This document shows positions 35,504-42,520 of a stretch of 42,520 nucleotides of DNA, one piece after another (position 1 is the stretch's first letter; every line of letters begins with the position of its first letter). The notes beneath the pieces were generated by a model, which saw only the letters and a list, made by a program, of their open reading frames with translations, searched no databases and was not told the DNA's origin. Source of the DNA: Mycobacterium sp. KBS0706 (GTDB taxonomy: Bacteria > Pseudomonadota > Alphaproteobacteria > DSM-16000 > Inquilinaceae). The stretch spans positions 1 to 42,520 of the forward strand of contig NZ_VCCH02000074.1 in assembly GCF_005938675.2 (NCBI RefSeq), written 5' to 3'. The position numbers were made by a program, and so were the translations under genes.

Positions 35504-35740
35504 TCACAGGAGGGTCCGTCCCGCGACGGCCATCAGGCCGATGCGGGTGATCGCGGCATCGAACTCCGCGTCCATCTGCAGGCCGAGGTCGCGGCGGGCG
35601 GAGTCGCTCAGCGTCTCCAGCCGCAGCCGGTTCTGCCGCGCGGCCGGTCGCGCCGGGCCGCCGGCAAAGCGGCGCCAGATCCGCTCCAGCAGGCCGGCGG
35701 GGCGCTGACGCAGCGGCAGGCGCAGGGCATGGGTGCTCAT
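35504..35740 (-). CDS. DUF1127 domain small protein
   Basis: 78 residues. The C-terminal half has the DUF1127 motif as LRLETLSDSARRDLGLQMD. DUF1127 proteins are small, Arg-rich and common in alphaproteobacteria; some bind RNA or affect phosphate and stress metabolism, but the family role is loosely known. The start codon overlaps the stop of the small upstream ORF by four bases (ATGA), implying translational coupling. Confidence 0.75.
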   Translation of the reverse strand: MSTHALRLPLRQRPAGLLERIWRRFAGGPARPAARQNRLRLETLSDSARRDLGLQMDAEFDAAITRIGLMAVAGRTLL

Positions 35741-35934
35741 GACGATCTCCTGGAAGCCATGGAAAGGGGGCAGGCGGCGGCCTTCGGCGCCAGCGCCGGG
35801 ACCGTGTCGATGCCGTATCGCCCGACGATCACCGGGCCGGTGGCGTCAGACACCGTGACCACGGTCTCGGCCGCGGCGCCGGGCCGGGCCCGGTACATCA
35901 CCACCTCGGTCAGAACGGCCATGAGGTCCTCCAT
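35737..35934 (-). CDS. Short hypothetical ORF coupled to the DUF1127 gene
   Basis: 65 residues (60 if the in-frame Met at 35919 is used, MAVLTEVVMYRARPG). I do not recognise a family. The sequence has a strand-like VVTVSDATGPVIVGRYGIDTVP segment and a C-terminus of Ala, Ser and Arg. It is supported by an ATGA overlap with the following DUF1127 gene and by a likely regulatory repeat upstream; coding status is not certain. It may serve mainly to couple translation of DUF1127. Confidence 0.45.
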   Translation of the reverse strand: MEDLMAVLTEVVMYRARPGAAAETVVTVSDATGPVIVGRYGIDTVPALAPKAAACPLSMASRRSS

Positions 35935-35980
35935 CTCCGGCCCCGGTGACCCGAGGCGATGATGGGAGACTACGCCACCC

Positions 35981-36004
35981 CTCCTGACAACATCCTGTCA
36001 GGAG
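35981..36004. promoter_or_regulatory. Perfect 9-bp inverted repeat upstream of the DUF1127 pair
   Basis: CTCCTGACA (35981-35989) and TGTCAGGAG (35996-36004) are exact reverse complements separated by six bases. The site lies 47 bp upstream of the 35934 start on the minus strand, where a repressor site would be expected. Further upstream, 36060-36069 (GACGTACGTC) and 36073-36083 (CGATA-A-TATCG) are also palindromic. No regulator gene is adjacent. Confidence 0.5.
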
Positions 36005-36148
36005 AGGCGGTGGGCCATTGCATCGGACGGTCGCGAGGCAGAAGCTGAGGCTGAACGCGGACGTACGTCATTCGATAATATCGAGGAACGCCTGTACGTT
36101 TCCGTTCAGGGTGGCGGGTGCATATGAGGCGGGTCCCGGTCCGAACGC

Positions 36149-36748
36149 TCAGCCGCGGCTGGCGATCAGCGCGGCGGATCCCGCCATCATCGCGGCGGCG
36201 GAGCGGTTGACCAGTCGCAGCCGTCGCGGCGACCGGAAGAAGCTGCGGGCGCGCACGGCGCCCAGCACATAGGCCGACTGCACCAAGAGATCGATCCCGA
36301 TCTGCACCGCGAACACCGCGGCGATGCTGGCCGCGTCCAGCGTGGTCAGGTCGACCACCTGCGGCAGCACCGCGCCGTAGAATACCACGGCCTTCGGGTT
36401 GCCCAGCGTCAGCGCTGCCCCGCCGAGGACCCCGCCGGTCCGGCGCGGCGTCGCGTCCGGTTCCACCGCCGGGGCGCGCCAGAGCTTCCAGGCCAGCATG
36501 GCGAGATAGGCGATGCCGGCCCATTTCACCGCGACGAAGACCGGCTCATAGGCCAGCGCCAGCGCCGACAGGCCGAACACCGCGGCGGCCAGCCACAGCG
36601 CGTTGCCGGCGATCATGCCGAGGACGAAGGGCAGGGCCTCGCCGCCGCCGCGCGACAGCACCCTGGCCACCAGGGCGGTCTGGGCCGGGCCGGGGAGCAA
36701 AGCGGCGATGGCGACGGGCACGGCGAACAGGGCGAGGGCGGTGATCAT
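36149..36748 (-). CDS. LysE/RhtB-family amino-acid exporter
   Basis: 199 residues with about six membrane spans. Family signatures: ALLPGPAQTALVARVLSRGG near the N-terminus, then LPFVLGMIAGNALWLAAAVFGL, KWAGIAYLAMLAWKLWRAP and TLGNPKAVVFYGAVLPQ. LysE/RhtB exporters push out amino acids or their analogues using the proton gradient. The ATG at 36748 puts the first span at the N-terminus; frames opening at 36781 or 36811 add a His/Gln-rich stretch and are less likely. It is divergent from a MATE exporter gene. Confidence 0.85.
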   Translation of the reverse strand: MITALALFAVPVAIAALLPGPAQTALVARVLSRGGGEALPFVLGMIAGNALWLAAAVFGLSALALAYEPVFVAVKWAGIAYLAMLAWKLWRAPAVEPDATPRRTGGVLGGAALTLGNPKAVVFYGAVLPQVVDLTTLDAASIAAVFAVQIGIDLLVQSAYVLGAVRARSFFRSPRRLRLVNRSAAAMMAGSAALIASRG

Positions 36749-36888
36749 CGCGGCGGCCTGCTGGTGATGGTGGGCCAGCATAGCCGTCGGCTGCTGTCGA
36801 GAGAACCGCATGGCAGTCCGGCGTTCGGACCCCTGATATCCACCGTTCCGTGCTGCTAGGGTGCCGCTCCAAGGGAGAGGCGCCGGCG

Positions 36889-38286
36889 ATGTACCAGGTT
36901 CCGATCCGGCCGGGCGAAAGCTGGATGCGCGCCCGGGTCCGGCGACATGTCTATGAGCTGCTGCGCCTGGCGCTGCCGGTGATCATCGCCCGCGCCGGGC
37001 TGATCCTGATGGCCCTGGTCGACACCCTCTTCGTCGGCCGCTACGGCAGCGCCGACCTGGCGCATCTGTCGATCGCCAACGCCCCGATCGGCAGCATGAT
37101 GGGCACCGCCACCGGCCTCGTCATCGGCACGCTGGTGATGACCGCCAACGGCCTCGGCCGCGGCCGGCCGGAGGAGTGCGGCGCGGTCTGGCATCGGGCG
37201 CTGATCTATGGCGGCGCCATCGGCCTGGTCCTGGCCGTGCTGTGCCATTTCATCGAGCCGCTGCTGCTCCTGACCGGCCAGACGCCGGAACTGTCGAAGG
37301 CGGGCGCCGACATCGCCATCGTGCTCGGCTGGGGCATGCCGGCGGCGGTGGTCTACACCGTCACCGCCTTCTTCCTCGAGGGGCTGAAGCGGCCGGTGCC
37401 GGGCATGATCGCGATGATCTTCGCCAACCTCCTGAACGCGCTGATCAACTGGCTGCTGGTGTTCGGCGTCGCCGGGCTGCCGGAGCTCGGTGCCACGGGC
37501 GCGGCCTGGGCCAGCACCGGCTCGCGCATCTTCCTGGCGGCCAGCCTGGTCGTCTATGTCTGGCTGATGCGGGACCATGCGGCCTTCGGCATCCGCCGTT
37601 GGCAGGGCTGGCGCTGGCGCGACTGGGCCAAGCAGCGCCAGCTCGGCTATGGCGGCGGCCTCAGCATCTTCATCGAATCGGGCGCCTTCACCGCGCTGAC
37701 TTTCTACGCCGGCCTGCTCGGCACGCTGCCGCTGGCCGCGTTCTCGATCGGCCTCAACCTGATCGCGCTGATGTTCATGGTGGCGCTCGGCCTCGCCTCC
37801 GCCACCGCGGTCAGGGTCGGCGTCGCCCATGGCCGGCGCGACCTGAAGGACATGGTGCTGGCCGGCTGGGTCGGGCTCGGCGTCAACAGCGTCGTCATGG
37901 TGGCGCTGGGGGCCGTGCTGTGGATCTTCGCCCGGCCGATCGCCGAGGCCTACAGCAGCGATCCGGGGCTGATCCCGCTGCTGGTGCCGGTGGTCCTGGT
38001 CTCGACCTTCATCCTGGTGGTCGATGGCGGCCAGGTGGTGGTGGCCAACGCCCTGCGCGGCCGCGGCGACGTGGTGGTGCCGACGCTGCTGCACACCATC
38101 TCCTATGTCGGGGTGATGACGCCGCTCGGCTGGTTCCTGGGCATCCATCTCGGCCGCGGCGCGGTCGGGCTGTTCGAGGCGATCCTGATCGCCAGCGTGG
38201 TCTCCGTCGGCCTCCTGGCCGGCCGTTTCCACCTGCTGGCGCGCGGCGACGCCCGGGCTTCGGCGGCGGCCGGCGCAGCCGCCTGA
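36889..38286 (+). CDS. MATE-family multidrug exporter (NorM-like)
   Basis: 465 residues, 12 membrane spans in two related halves: LRLALPVIIARAGLILMALVDT with FVGRYGSADLAHLSIAN in the first, and GGGLSIFIESGAFTALTFYAG in the second. MATE proteins export cationic drugs or metabolites by Na+ or H+ antiport. The ATG at 36889 is preceded by GGGAGAGG; an upstream frame to 36850 is not conserved. A C-terminal Ala-rich tail is probably unstructured. Divergent from lysE and 101 bp upstream of gyrA; the two products have no obvious functional link. Confidence 0.87.
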   Translation: MYQVPIRPGESWMRARVRRHVYELLRLALPVIIARAGLILMALVDTLFVGRYGSADLAHLSIANAPIGSMMGTATGLVIGTLVMTANGLGRGRPEECGAVWHRALIYGGAIGLVLAVLCHFIEPLLLLTGQTPELSKAGADIAIVLGWGMPAAVVYTVTAFFLEGLKRPVPGMIAMIFANLLNALINWLLVFGVAGLPELGATGAAWASTGSRIFLAASLVVYVWLMRDHAAFGIRRWQGWRWRDWAKQRQLGYGGGLSIFIESGAFTALTFYAGLLGTLPLAAFSIGLNLIALMFMVALGLASATAVRVGVAHGRRDLKDMVLAGWVGLGVNSVVMVALGAVLWIFARPIAEAYSSDPGLIPLLVPVVLVSTFILVVDGGQVVVANALRGRGDVVVPTLLHTISYVGVMTPLGWFLGIHLGRGAVGLFEAILIASVVSVGLLAGRFHLLARGDARASAAAGAAA

Positions 38287-38349
38287 GGGCTGCTGCGGCG
38301 CGATTGTTCGCAGGTGCGGAAACGTGCTAGCGTCGCCGCGCCCGGCAGG

Positions 38350-38390
38350 CTGTCCGGGCACGTCCTTTTGCCAGCCCGGACAGTGCTTTG
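38350..38390 (+). other. Hairpin abutting the TTG start of gyrA
   Basis: CTGTCCGGGC (38350-38359) and GCCCGGACAG (38374-38383) form a perfect 10-bp stem with a 14-base loop (containing CCTTTTG). It ends four bases before the TTG start at 38388. No ribosome-binding site is visible in the few bases between stem and start, so ribosome access would depend on the hairpin. A control role is inferred. Confidence 0.5.
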
Positions 38391-41168
38391 ACCGAACGTC
38401 CCACCACGCCGCCCCACTTCGACATCACCCCGGTGACGATCGAGGAGGAGATGCGGCGCTCCTACCTCGATTACGCCATGAGCGTGATCGTCTCCCGCGC
38501 CCTGCCGGATGTCCGCGACGGCCTCAAGCCGGTGCACCGCCGCATCCTGTTCGCGATGAAGGAGGGCGGCTACGATTCGACCAAGCCGTTCAAGAAGTCG
38601 GCCCGCGTCGTCGGCGACGTCATGGGTAAGTATCACCCGCATGGCGACACCGCGATCTACGACGCCATGGTGCGCATGGCGCAGGACTTTTCGATGCGGC
38701 TGCCCCTGATCCAGGGGCAAGGCAATTTCGGCTCGATGGACGGCGACCCGCCGGCGGCGATGCGCTACACCGAGGCGCGCCTGGCCAAAGCCGCCGAGGC
38801 GATGCTGGACGACATCGACAAGGACACGGTCGAGTTCCAGCCGAACTACGACGAGACCCAGTCCGAGCCGACGGTGCTGCCGTCGCGCTTCCCGAACCTG
38901 CTGGTCAACGGCGCCGGCGGCATCGCCGTCGGCATGGCCACCAACATCCCGCCGCACAATCTCGGCGAGGTGATCGACGCCTGTCTCGCCACCATCGACA
39001 GCCCGGGCATCACGATCGAGGAGCTGAACCAGATCGTGCCGGGGCCGGATTTCCCGACCGGCGCCCTGATCCTCGGCCGCTCCGGCATCCGCTCGGCCGT
39101 CGCCACCGGCCGCGGCAGCGTGGTGATGCGGGCCCGCTCGAACATCGAGGAGATCCGCAAGGATCGCGAGGCGATCATCTTCACCGAGATCCCGTATCAG
39201 GTGAACAAGTCGCGGCTGATGGAGCGCATCGCCGAGGTCGTCAACGAGAAGACGGTCGAGGGCATCGCCGAGCTGCGCGACGAGAGCGACCGCGACGGCG
39301 TCCGCATCGTCGTCGAGCTGAAGCGCGACGCCAGCGCCGATGTGGTGCTGAACCAGCTGTATCGCTCGACCCCGCTGCAGACCTCCTTCGGCGTCAACAT
39401 GCTGGCGCTGCATGGCGGCCGGCCCGAACTGCTGAACCTGAAGCAGATCATCGACGCCTTCGTCGCCTTCCGCGAGGAGGTGATCACCCGGCGCACGCGC
39501 TACCTGCTGAACCGCGCCCGCGAGCGCGCCCATGTCCTGGTCGGCCTCGCCACCGCCGTCGTCAACATCGACGCGGTGATCGAGCTGATCCGCCGCGCGC
39601 CAGACCCGCAGACGGCGCGCGAGGAGCTGATGGCCACGGCCTGGCCGGCCGGCGACATCGCGCCGTTGATCGCACTGGTCGACGAGCCCGGCCATCCGCT
39701 GGCCGAGGACGGCACCTACCGGCTGTCCGAAGTCCAGGCCCGCGCCATTCTTGACCTGCGCCTGCACCGCCTGACCGGACTGGAGCGCGACAAGATCGGC
39801 GACGACCTGCGCGCCATCGTCGCCGAGATCCAGGAATACCTGTCGATCCTGGCGAGCCGCGAGAAGCTCCTGGAGATTCTGCGCGGCGAGCTGATCGAGA
39901 TGAAGGAGCAGTTCGCCACCCCGCGCAAGACCGAGATCCTCGACCTCGAATTCGAGGCCGACATCGAGGACCTGATCCAGCGCGAGGACATGGTCGTCAC
40001 CGTCTCCAACGGCGGCTACATCAAGCGCGTGCCGCTGTCGACCTACCGGGCGCAGCGCCGCGGCGGCAAGGGCCGCAGCGGCATGGCGACGAAGGAGGAG
40101 GATTTCGTCTCCGACCTGTTCGTCGCCAACACCCACACGCCGATGCTGTTCTTCTCCAGCCGCGGCATCGTCTACAAGCTGAAGGTCTACCGACTGCCGA
40201 TCGGCACGCCGCAGTCCCGCGGCAAGGCGATGGTCAACATGCTGCCGCTGCAGCAGGGCGAGACCATCTCCACCGTCATGCCGCTGCCGGAGGACGAGAG
40301 CACCTGGGACCAGCTCTACGTCATGTTCGCGACGGCCTCGGGCGGTGTTCGCCGCAACAGCCTGGCCGACTTCACCAGCATCAATCGCAACGGCAAGATC
40401 GCGATGAAGCTGGACGAGGGCGACAGCCTGATCGGCGTCAAGGTCTGCCGCGACGACCAGGACGTGCTGCTGGCCACCCATGTCGGCATGTGCATCCGCT
40501 TCCCGGTCACCGATGTCCGCGTCTTCAAGAGCCGCGATTCGGACGGCGTGCGCGGCATCCGCCTGGGTGAGGACGACCGCGTCATCTCGATCTCGATCCT
40601 GCACCATCTCGACGCCACGCCGGACGAGCGTGCGAACTATCTGCGCATGGCCAATGCGCTGCGCCGGGCCGAGGGCGAGGAGACCGACGGCGAGGACAGC
40701 GAAACGGTGGAGGAGCACGACCTCGACCCCGCCCGCTTCGCCGAGTTCGAGGCCGGCGAGGAGTTCATCCTGACGGTCAGCGAGGAAGGCTTCGGCAAGC
40801 TCAGCTCCGCCTATGGCTACCGCATCACCGGCCGCGGCGGGAAGGGCATCTGGACCATGGCGATGGGCGAGAAGAATACCGCCGTCACCGCCTGCTTCCC
40901 GATCTCGCCGAACCAGGAGATCATCCTGGTCACCGATGGCGGCCAGCTGATCCGCTGCCCGGTCGCGGATGTGCGGATCGCCGCGCGCAAGACCATGGGC
41001 GTGCGGCTGTTCAACGTCGCCGAGGGCGAGCATGTCGTCTCCGTCGCCTCGGTGCCGGAGGAGAACGGCGAGGGCGGCGAAGGCGACGCGGCCGACGACG
41101 GTGGTTCGTCCGGCGACGCCACGGAAGAGCAACAGGACGGCGCCGCGTCGGGCGGCGACAGCGCATAA
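38388..41168 (+). CDS. gyrA: DNA gyrase subunit A
   Basis: 926 residues, type IIA topoisomerase subunit that introduces negative supercoils with GyrB. It opens MTERP...FDITPVTIEEEMRRSYLDYAMSVIVSRALPDVRDGLKPVH; the active Tyr is Y127 in AAMRYTEA, and the GyrA box QRRGGKG starts at Q556, which marks gyrase and not topoisomerase IV. The quinolone region HPHGDTAIYDAMVRMAQ has Thr88 and Asp92 at the E. coli Ser83/Asp87 positions, as in other naturally susceptible proteins with Thr. An acidic insertion (EETDGEDSETVEEHD) lies in the C-terminal domain, and the protein ends in a long acidic low-complexity tail. The start is TTG, with an adjacent hairpin. Confidence 0.97.
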   Translation: MTERPTTPPHFDITPVTIEEEMRRSYLDYAMSVIVSRALPDVRDGLKPVHRRILFAMKEGGYDSTKPFKKSARVVGDVMGKYHPHGDTAIYDAMVRMAQDFSMRLPLIQGQGNFGSMDGDPPAAMRYTEARLAKAAEAMLDDIDKDTVEFQPNYDETQSEPTVLPSRFPNLLVNGAGGIAVGMATNIPPHNLGEVIDACLATIDSPGITIEELNQIVPGPDFPTGALILGRSGIRSAVATGRGSVVMRARSNIEEIRKDREAIIFTEIPYQVNKSRLMERIAEVVNEKTVEGIAELRDESDRDGVRIVVELKRDASADVVLNQLYRSTPLQTSFGVNMLALHGGRPELLNLKQIIDAFVAFREEVITRRTRYLLNRARERAHVLVGLATAVVNIDAVIELIRRAPDPQTAREELMATAWPAGDIAPLIALVDEPGHPLAEDGTYRLSEVQARAILDLRLHRLTGLERDKIGDDLRAIVAEIQEYLSILASREKLLEILRGELIEMKEQFATPRKTEILDLEFEADIEDLIQREDMVVTVSNGGYIKRVPLSTYRAQRRGGKGRSGMATKEEDFVSDLFVANTHTPMLFFSSRGIVYKLKVYRLPIGTPQSRGKAMVNMLPLQQGETISTVMPLPEDESTWDQLYVMFATASGGVRRNSLADFTSINRNGKIAMKLDEGDSLIGVKVCRDDQDVLLATHVGMCIRFPVTDVRVFKSRDSDGVRGIRLGEDDRVISISILHHLDATPDERANYLRMANALRRAEGEETDGEDSETVEEHDLDPARFAEFEAGEEFILTVSEEGFGKLSSAYGYRITGRGGKGIWTMAMGEKNTAVTACFPISPNQEIILVTDGGQLIRCPVADVRIAARKTMGVRLFNVAEGEHVVSVASVPEENGEGGEGDAADDGGSSGDATEEQQDGAASGGDSA

Positions 41169-41182
41169 GAAAGGCCGCAGGG

Positions 41183-41701
41183 ATGTCCAAGCCGCGCATC
41201 GGGGTCTATCCCGGCACCTTCGATCCGATCACCAAGGGCCATATGGACATCATCCAGCGGGCGACACGGATCGTCGACCAACTGGTCGTCGCCGTGGCCC
41301 GCAACGACGGCAAGGGCCCGCTGTTCTCGACCGACGAGCGGGTCGAGCTGGTGCGGGCCGACGTCGCGCCCCTGGTGGCCCAGGGAATCTCGATCGAGGT
41401 CCGCTCCTTCGACGTCCTGCTGATGCACTTCGCCGCCTCGGTCGGCGCCACCACGGTGGTGCGCGGCCTGCGCGCCGTCTCGGATTTCGAATACGAATTC
41501 CAGATGGCCGGCATGAACGCCAAGATCAATCCGGTGATCGAGACGGTGTTCCTGATGGCGTCGGACCGCTACCAGTTCATCTCCTCGCGCTTCGTCAAGG
41601 AGATCGGCCGGCTTGGCGGCGACATCGCCCCCTTCGTCAGCCCGCTGGTGGCCAAGCGCCTGAACGAGCAATTCGCACGCAAGGGGGTTGTCGCGGACTA
41701 G
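41183..41701 (+). CDS. coaD: Pantetheine-phosphate adenylyltransferase
   Basis: 172 residues. It makes dephospho-CoA from 4'-phosphopantetheine and ATP, the penultimate step of CoA synthesis. It has the nucleotidyltransferase motif GVYPGTFDPITKGHMDII, with the conserved GH, then VVRGLRAVSDFEYEFQMA and the ISSRFVKEI motif. Length is normal. It follows gyrA by 14 bp (AAAGGCCGCAGGG before the ATG), and gyrA-coaD is a common alphaproteobacterial pair. A tRNA gene follows. Confidence 0.96.
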   Translation: MSKPRIGVYPGTFDPITKGHMDIIQRATRIVDQLVVAVARNDGKGPLFSTDERVELVRADVAPLVAQGISIEVRSFDVLLMHFAASVGATTVVRGLRAVSDFEYEFQMAGMNAKINPVIETVFLMASDRYQFISSRFVKEIGRLGGDIAPFVSPLVAKRLNEQFARKGVVAD

Positions 41702-41725
41702 GACGGCGATCGCGCCTCGCGAGTG

Positions 41726-41754
41726 TTGACCGTCGGGCGGTGCCTCCCTAATGT
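41726..41754 (+). promoter_or_regulatory. Promoter for the tRNA-Lys gene
   Basis: TTGACC (41726-41731), a 17-bp spacer and TAATGT (41749-41754) give a good -35 and a moderate -10. Transcription would start near 41761, about 33 bases before the mature tRNA 5' end, in the gap between coaD and the tRNA. Confidence 0.5.
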
Positions 41755-41793
41755 GCGGCCCGCCCGCCCGGACATGCTCCGGGCCGGCAGTGT

Positions 41794-41869
41794 GAGCCGG
41801 TAGCTCAGTCGGTAGAGCAGAGGCCTTTTAAGCCCCTGGTCGTGGGTTCGAGTCCCACCCGGCTCACCA
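41794..41869 (+). tRNA. tRNA-Lys (anticodon TTT)
   Basis: A 76-base cloverleaf: acceptor GAGCCGG with CCGGCTC, D stem GCTC/GAGC, anticodon loop CTTTTAA with TTT at 41827-41829, variable loop TGGTC, T stem GTGGG/CCCAC around TTCGAGT, discriminator A and an encoded CCA. The anticodon stem GAGGC/GCCCC has one A-C mismatch at the second pair (A41821 with C42 position), which is unusual but can be tolerated. The gene looks functional. Confidence 0.93.
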
Positions 41870-42232
41870 ATCTTTTCAAGTGCTTAGCAGATGGTGGCGT
41901 GGTCCATTCCGACACGCCTGCAACGCCTGTTCAGATTGTTTTGTTTTTTGGAAATATGAACTGGGCGGTTCATGAATTCTGAACAATCCCGCCGGAGCAG
42001 GCTCTGCCTTAGTTTTACGAGCGACACAGGAGCCAGCGCAGGCGAATCGGGCCGACTGTTTGTTCAAATAGGAGGTCCAGCGGCCTTTTTCATAGCTCTG
42101 CCGCAGGCGTGGCTCGGTGGTGCAACGGGAGGCAATCTGCCAGCGGGAAGAGCGAGGAGGCAAAACTATCCCCCGTGACAATGCTACACGAAGGTTTAAC
42201 TGCGCGTGATCGTCGTGCCAGATCGTGTCCCA
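41870..42232. other. Gene-poor stretch between tRNA-Lys and the IS element
   Basis: No convincing gene. Composition is more AT-rich than the core genes (T-run near 41937-41949). An inverted pair TGTTCAGA (41928-41935) and TCTGAACA (41978-41985) encloses a second pair TGAAC (41957-41961) and GTTCA (41968-41972). No second copy of the tRNA 3' end is visible, so no attachment site can be shown. The first few bases after the tRNA (TCTTTT) are a weak T-rich end. The stretch may be leftover of an inserted element. Confidence 0.5.
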
Positions 42233-42520
42233 GGGAGTGGTGTAGGAGCCAGCGGATGATCACCGTGCTCTCCGGCGGGGCCGGATTGGTCAGGCGGCCC
42301 AGATGTGCAGGCTGACGAGGGGATCATCGCCGATGGCGGCGACGCTTTCCAGGGTCATGTAGCGGCAGCGCTGGACGGCCCATTCGTCGTTCTGCTCGAG
42401 GAGCAGAGCGCCGACGAGGCGGAGGATGGCGGCCTCGTTGGGGAAGATGCCGACCACCTCGGTACGACGCTTGATCTCGCCGTTGAGCCGCTCCAGCGGG
42501 TTGGTGGAGTGGATCTTGGA
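42233..42520 (-). mobile_element. IS256-family insertion sequence, one end (truncated by the window)
   Basis: The transposase frame below runs off the window edge. Beyond its stop, the sequence GGGAGTGGTGTAGGAGCC (42233-42250) looks like the terminal inverted repeat of an IS256-type element, so the element end is placed there. The matching end and the target duplication are outside the window or cannot be verified. Confidence 0.6.
42290..42520 (-). CDS. IS256-family (mutator-type) transposase, C-terminal part
   Basis: The last 76 codons of a transposase read from the right window edge. The translation contains SKIHSTNPLERLNGEIKRR, TEVVGIFPNEAAILRLVGAL and LLEQNDEWAVQRCRYMTLES, the conserved end of IS256/mutator DDE transposases, including the catalytic Glu region in NPLERLNGEIKRR. 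It ends in a TGA with no visible frameshift in this part. The N-terminal and most of the catalytic domain lie outside the window, so it cannot be said whether the element is intact. Confidence 0.9.
   Translation of the reverse strand, partial: SKIHSTNPLERLNGEIKRRTEVVGIFPNEAAILRLVGALLLEQNDEWAVQRCRYMTLESVAAIGDDPLVSLHIWAA

Noticed and set aside
35970..36524. A minus-strand frame overlapping the lysE 3' half
   Set aside because: The translation is Arg/Gly-rich with no family signature; the LysE frame has clear membrane helices.
38636..38690. A quinolone-resistance change in gyrA
   Set aside because: Thr at the Ser83-equivalent and Asp at the Asp87-equivalent are normal variants in susceptible species; no known resistance substitution is seen.
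38103..41132. A 1009-codon open frame antisense to gyrA
   Set aside because: Same composition effect; gyrA has the conserved active site and GyrA box.
42109..42180. A possible second tRNA or tRNA fragment (D-arm-like GGTGGTGCAACGGGAGG)
   Set aside because: No T arm or acceptor pairing can be found.
41876..42315. Short frames after tRNA-Lys, including one on the plus strand at 42109-42315
   Set aside because: No conserved motif, no ribosome-binding site of note and no support from neighbours. One crosses the IS end.

Overview
The window is GC-rich bacterial chromosome with alphaproteobacterial hallmarks: a TolC tail followed by a PopZ/DUF2497 gene and valS, a LexA site of the GTTC-N7-GTTC type beside uvrA, DUF1127, a CpaA-F style Flp pilus locus, and uvrA, ssb, gyrA and coaD in one neighbourhood. 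A Rhodospirillales-type soil or plant-associated organism fits best. Genus cannot be fixed from sequence alone.

Layout. 1-3495: TolC C-terminus, popZ-like gene, valS. 3575-5836: an ArsR-like regulator with two tandem SRPBCC paralogues. 5841-10630: ada, two convergent MFS exporters, and a LysR regulator divergent from the second exporter. 10720-13749: a large exported TPR-CHAT protein. 13778-14733: a small exported protein and a FitAB/VapBC-type toxin-antitoxin pair with a three-repeat operator. 14813-19502: uvrA, a divergent secreted EndoU nuclease with a small partner gene, and ssb; a LexA-type box lies between uvrA and the EndoU gene. 19576-22833: a reduced trehalose-utilisation operon (thuE, thuB, thuA) lacking permease and ATPase genes, with a LacI-type operator and a 143-bp palindrome inside it. 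22834-23471: an AT-rich gene-free stretch. 23472-34361: a complete-looking tad/cpa (Flp pilus) operon of 12 genes, with pilin, TadE and prepilin peptidase at the 3' end. 34466-36748: a CurA-like reductase, a DUF1127 gene with a coupled upstream small ORF, and a LysE exporter. 36889-41701: a MATE exporter, gyrA (TTG start, hairpin at the start) and coaD. 41794-42520: tRNA-Lys(UUU), a gene-poor stretch, and the 3' end of an IS256-family element running off the window.

How it works together. Housekeeping blocks (popZ-valS, uvrA-ssb, gyrA-coaD) flank accessory modules: genotoxic-stress functions (Ada, UvrA, SSB, perhaps an SOS-linked secreted nuclease), small-molecule export (two MFS, LysE, MATE), sugar use (Thu) and surface attachment (Tad). 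The best candidates for something little described are the EndoU/partner pair sharing a LexA-type box with uvrA, the long palindrome between thuB and thuA, and the hairpin abutting the TTG start of gyrA. All functions are inferred by reading translated sequence; no database search was run.
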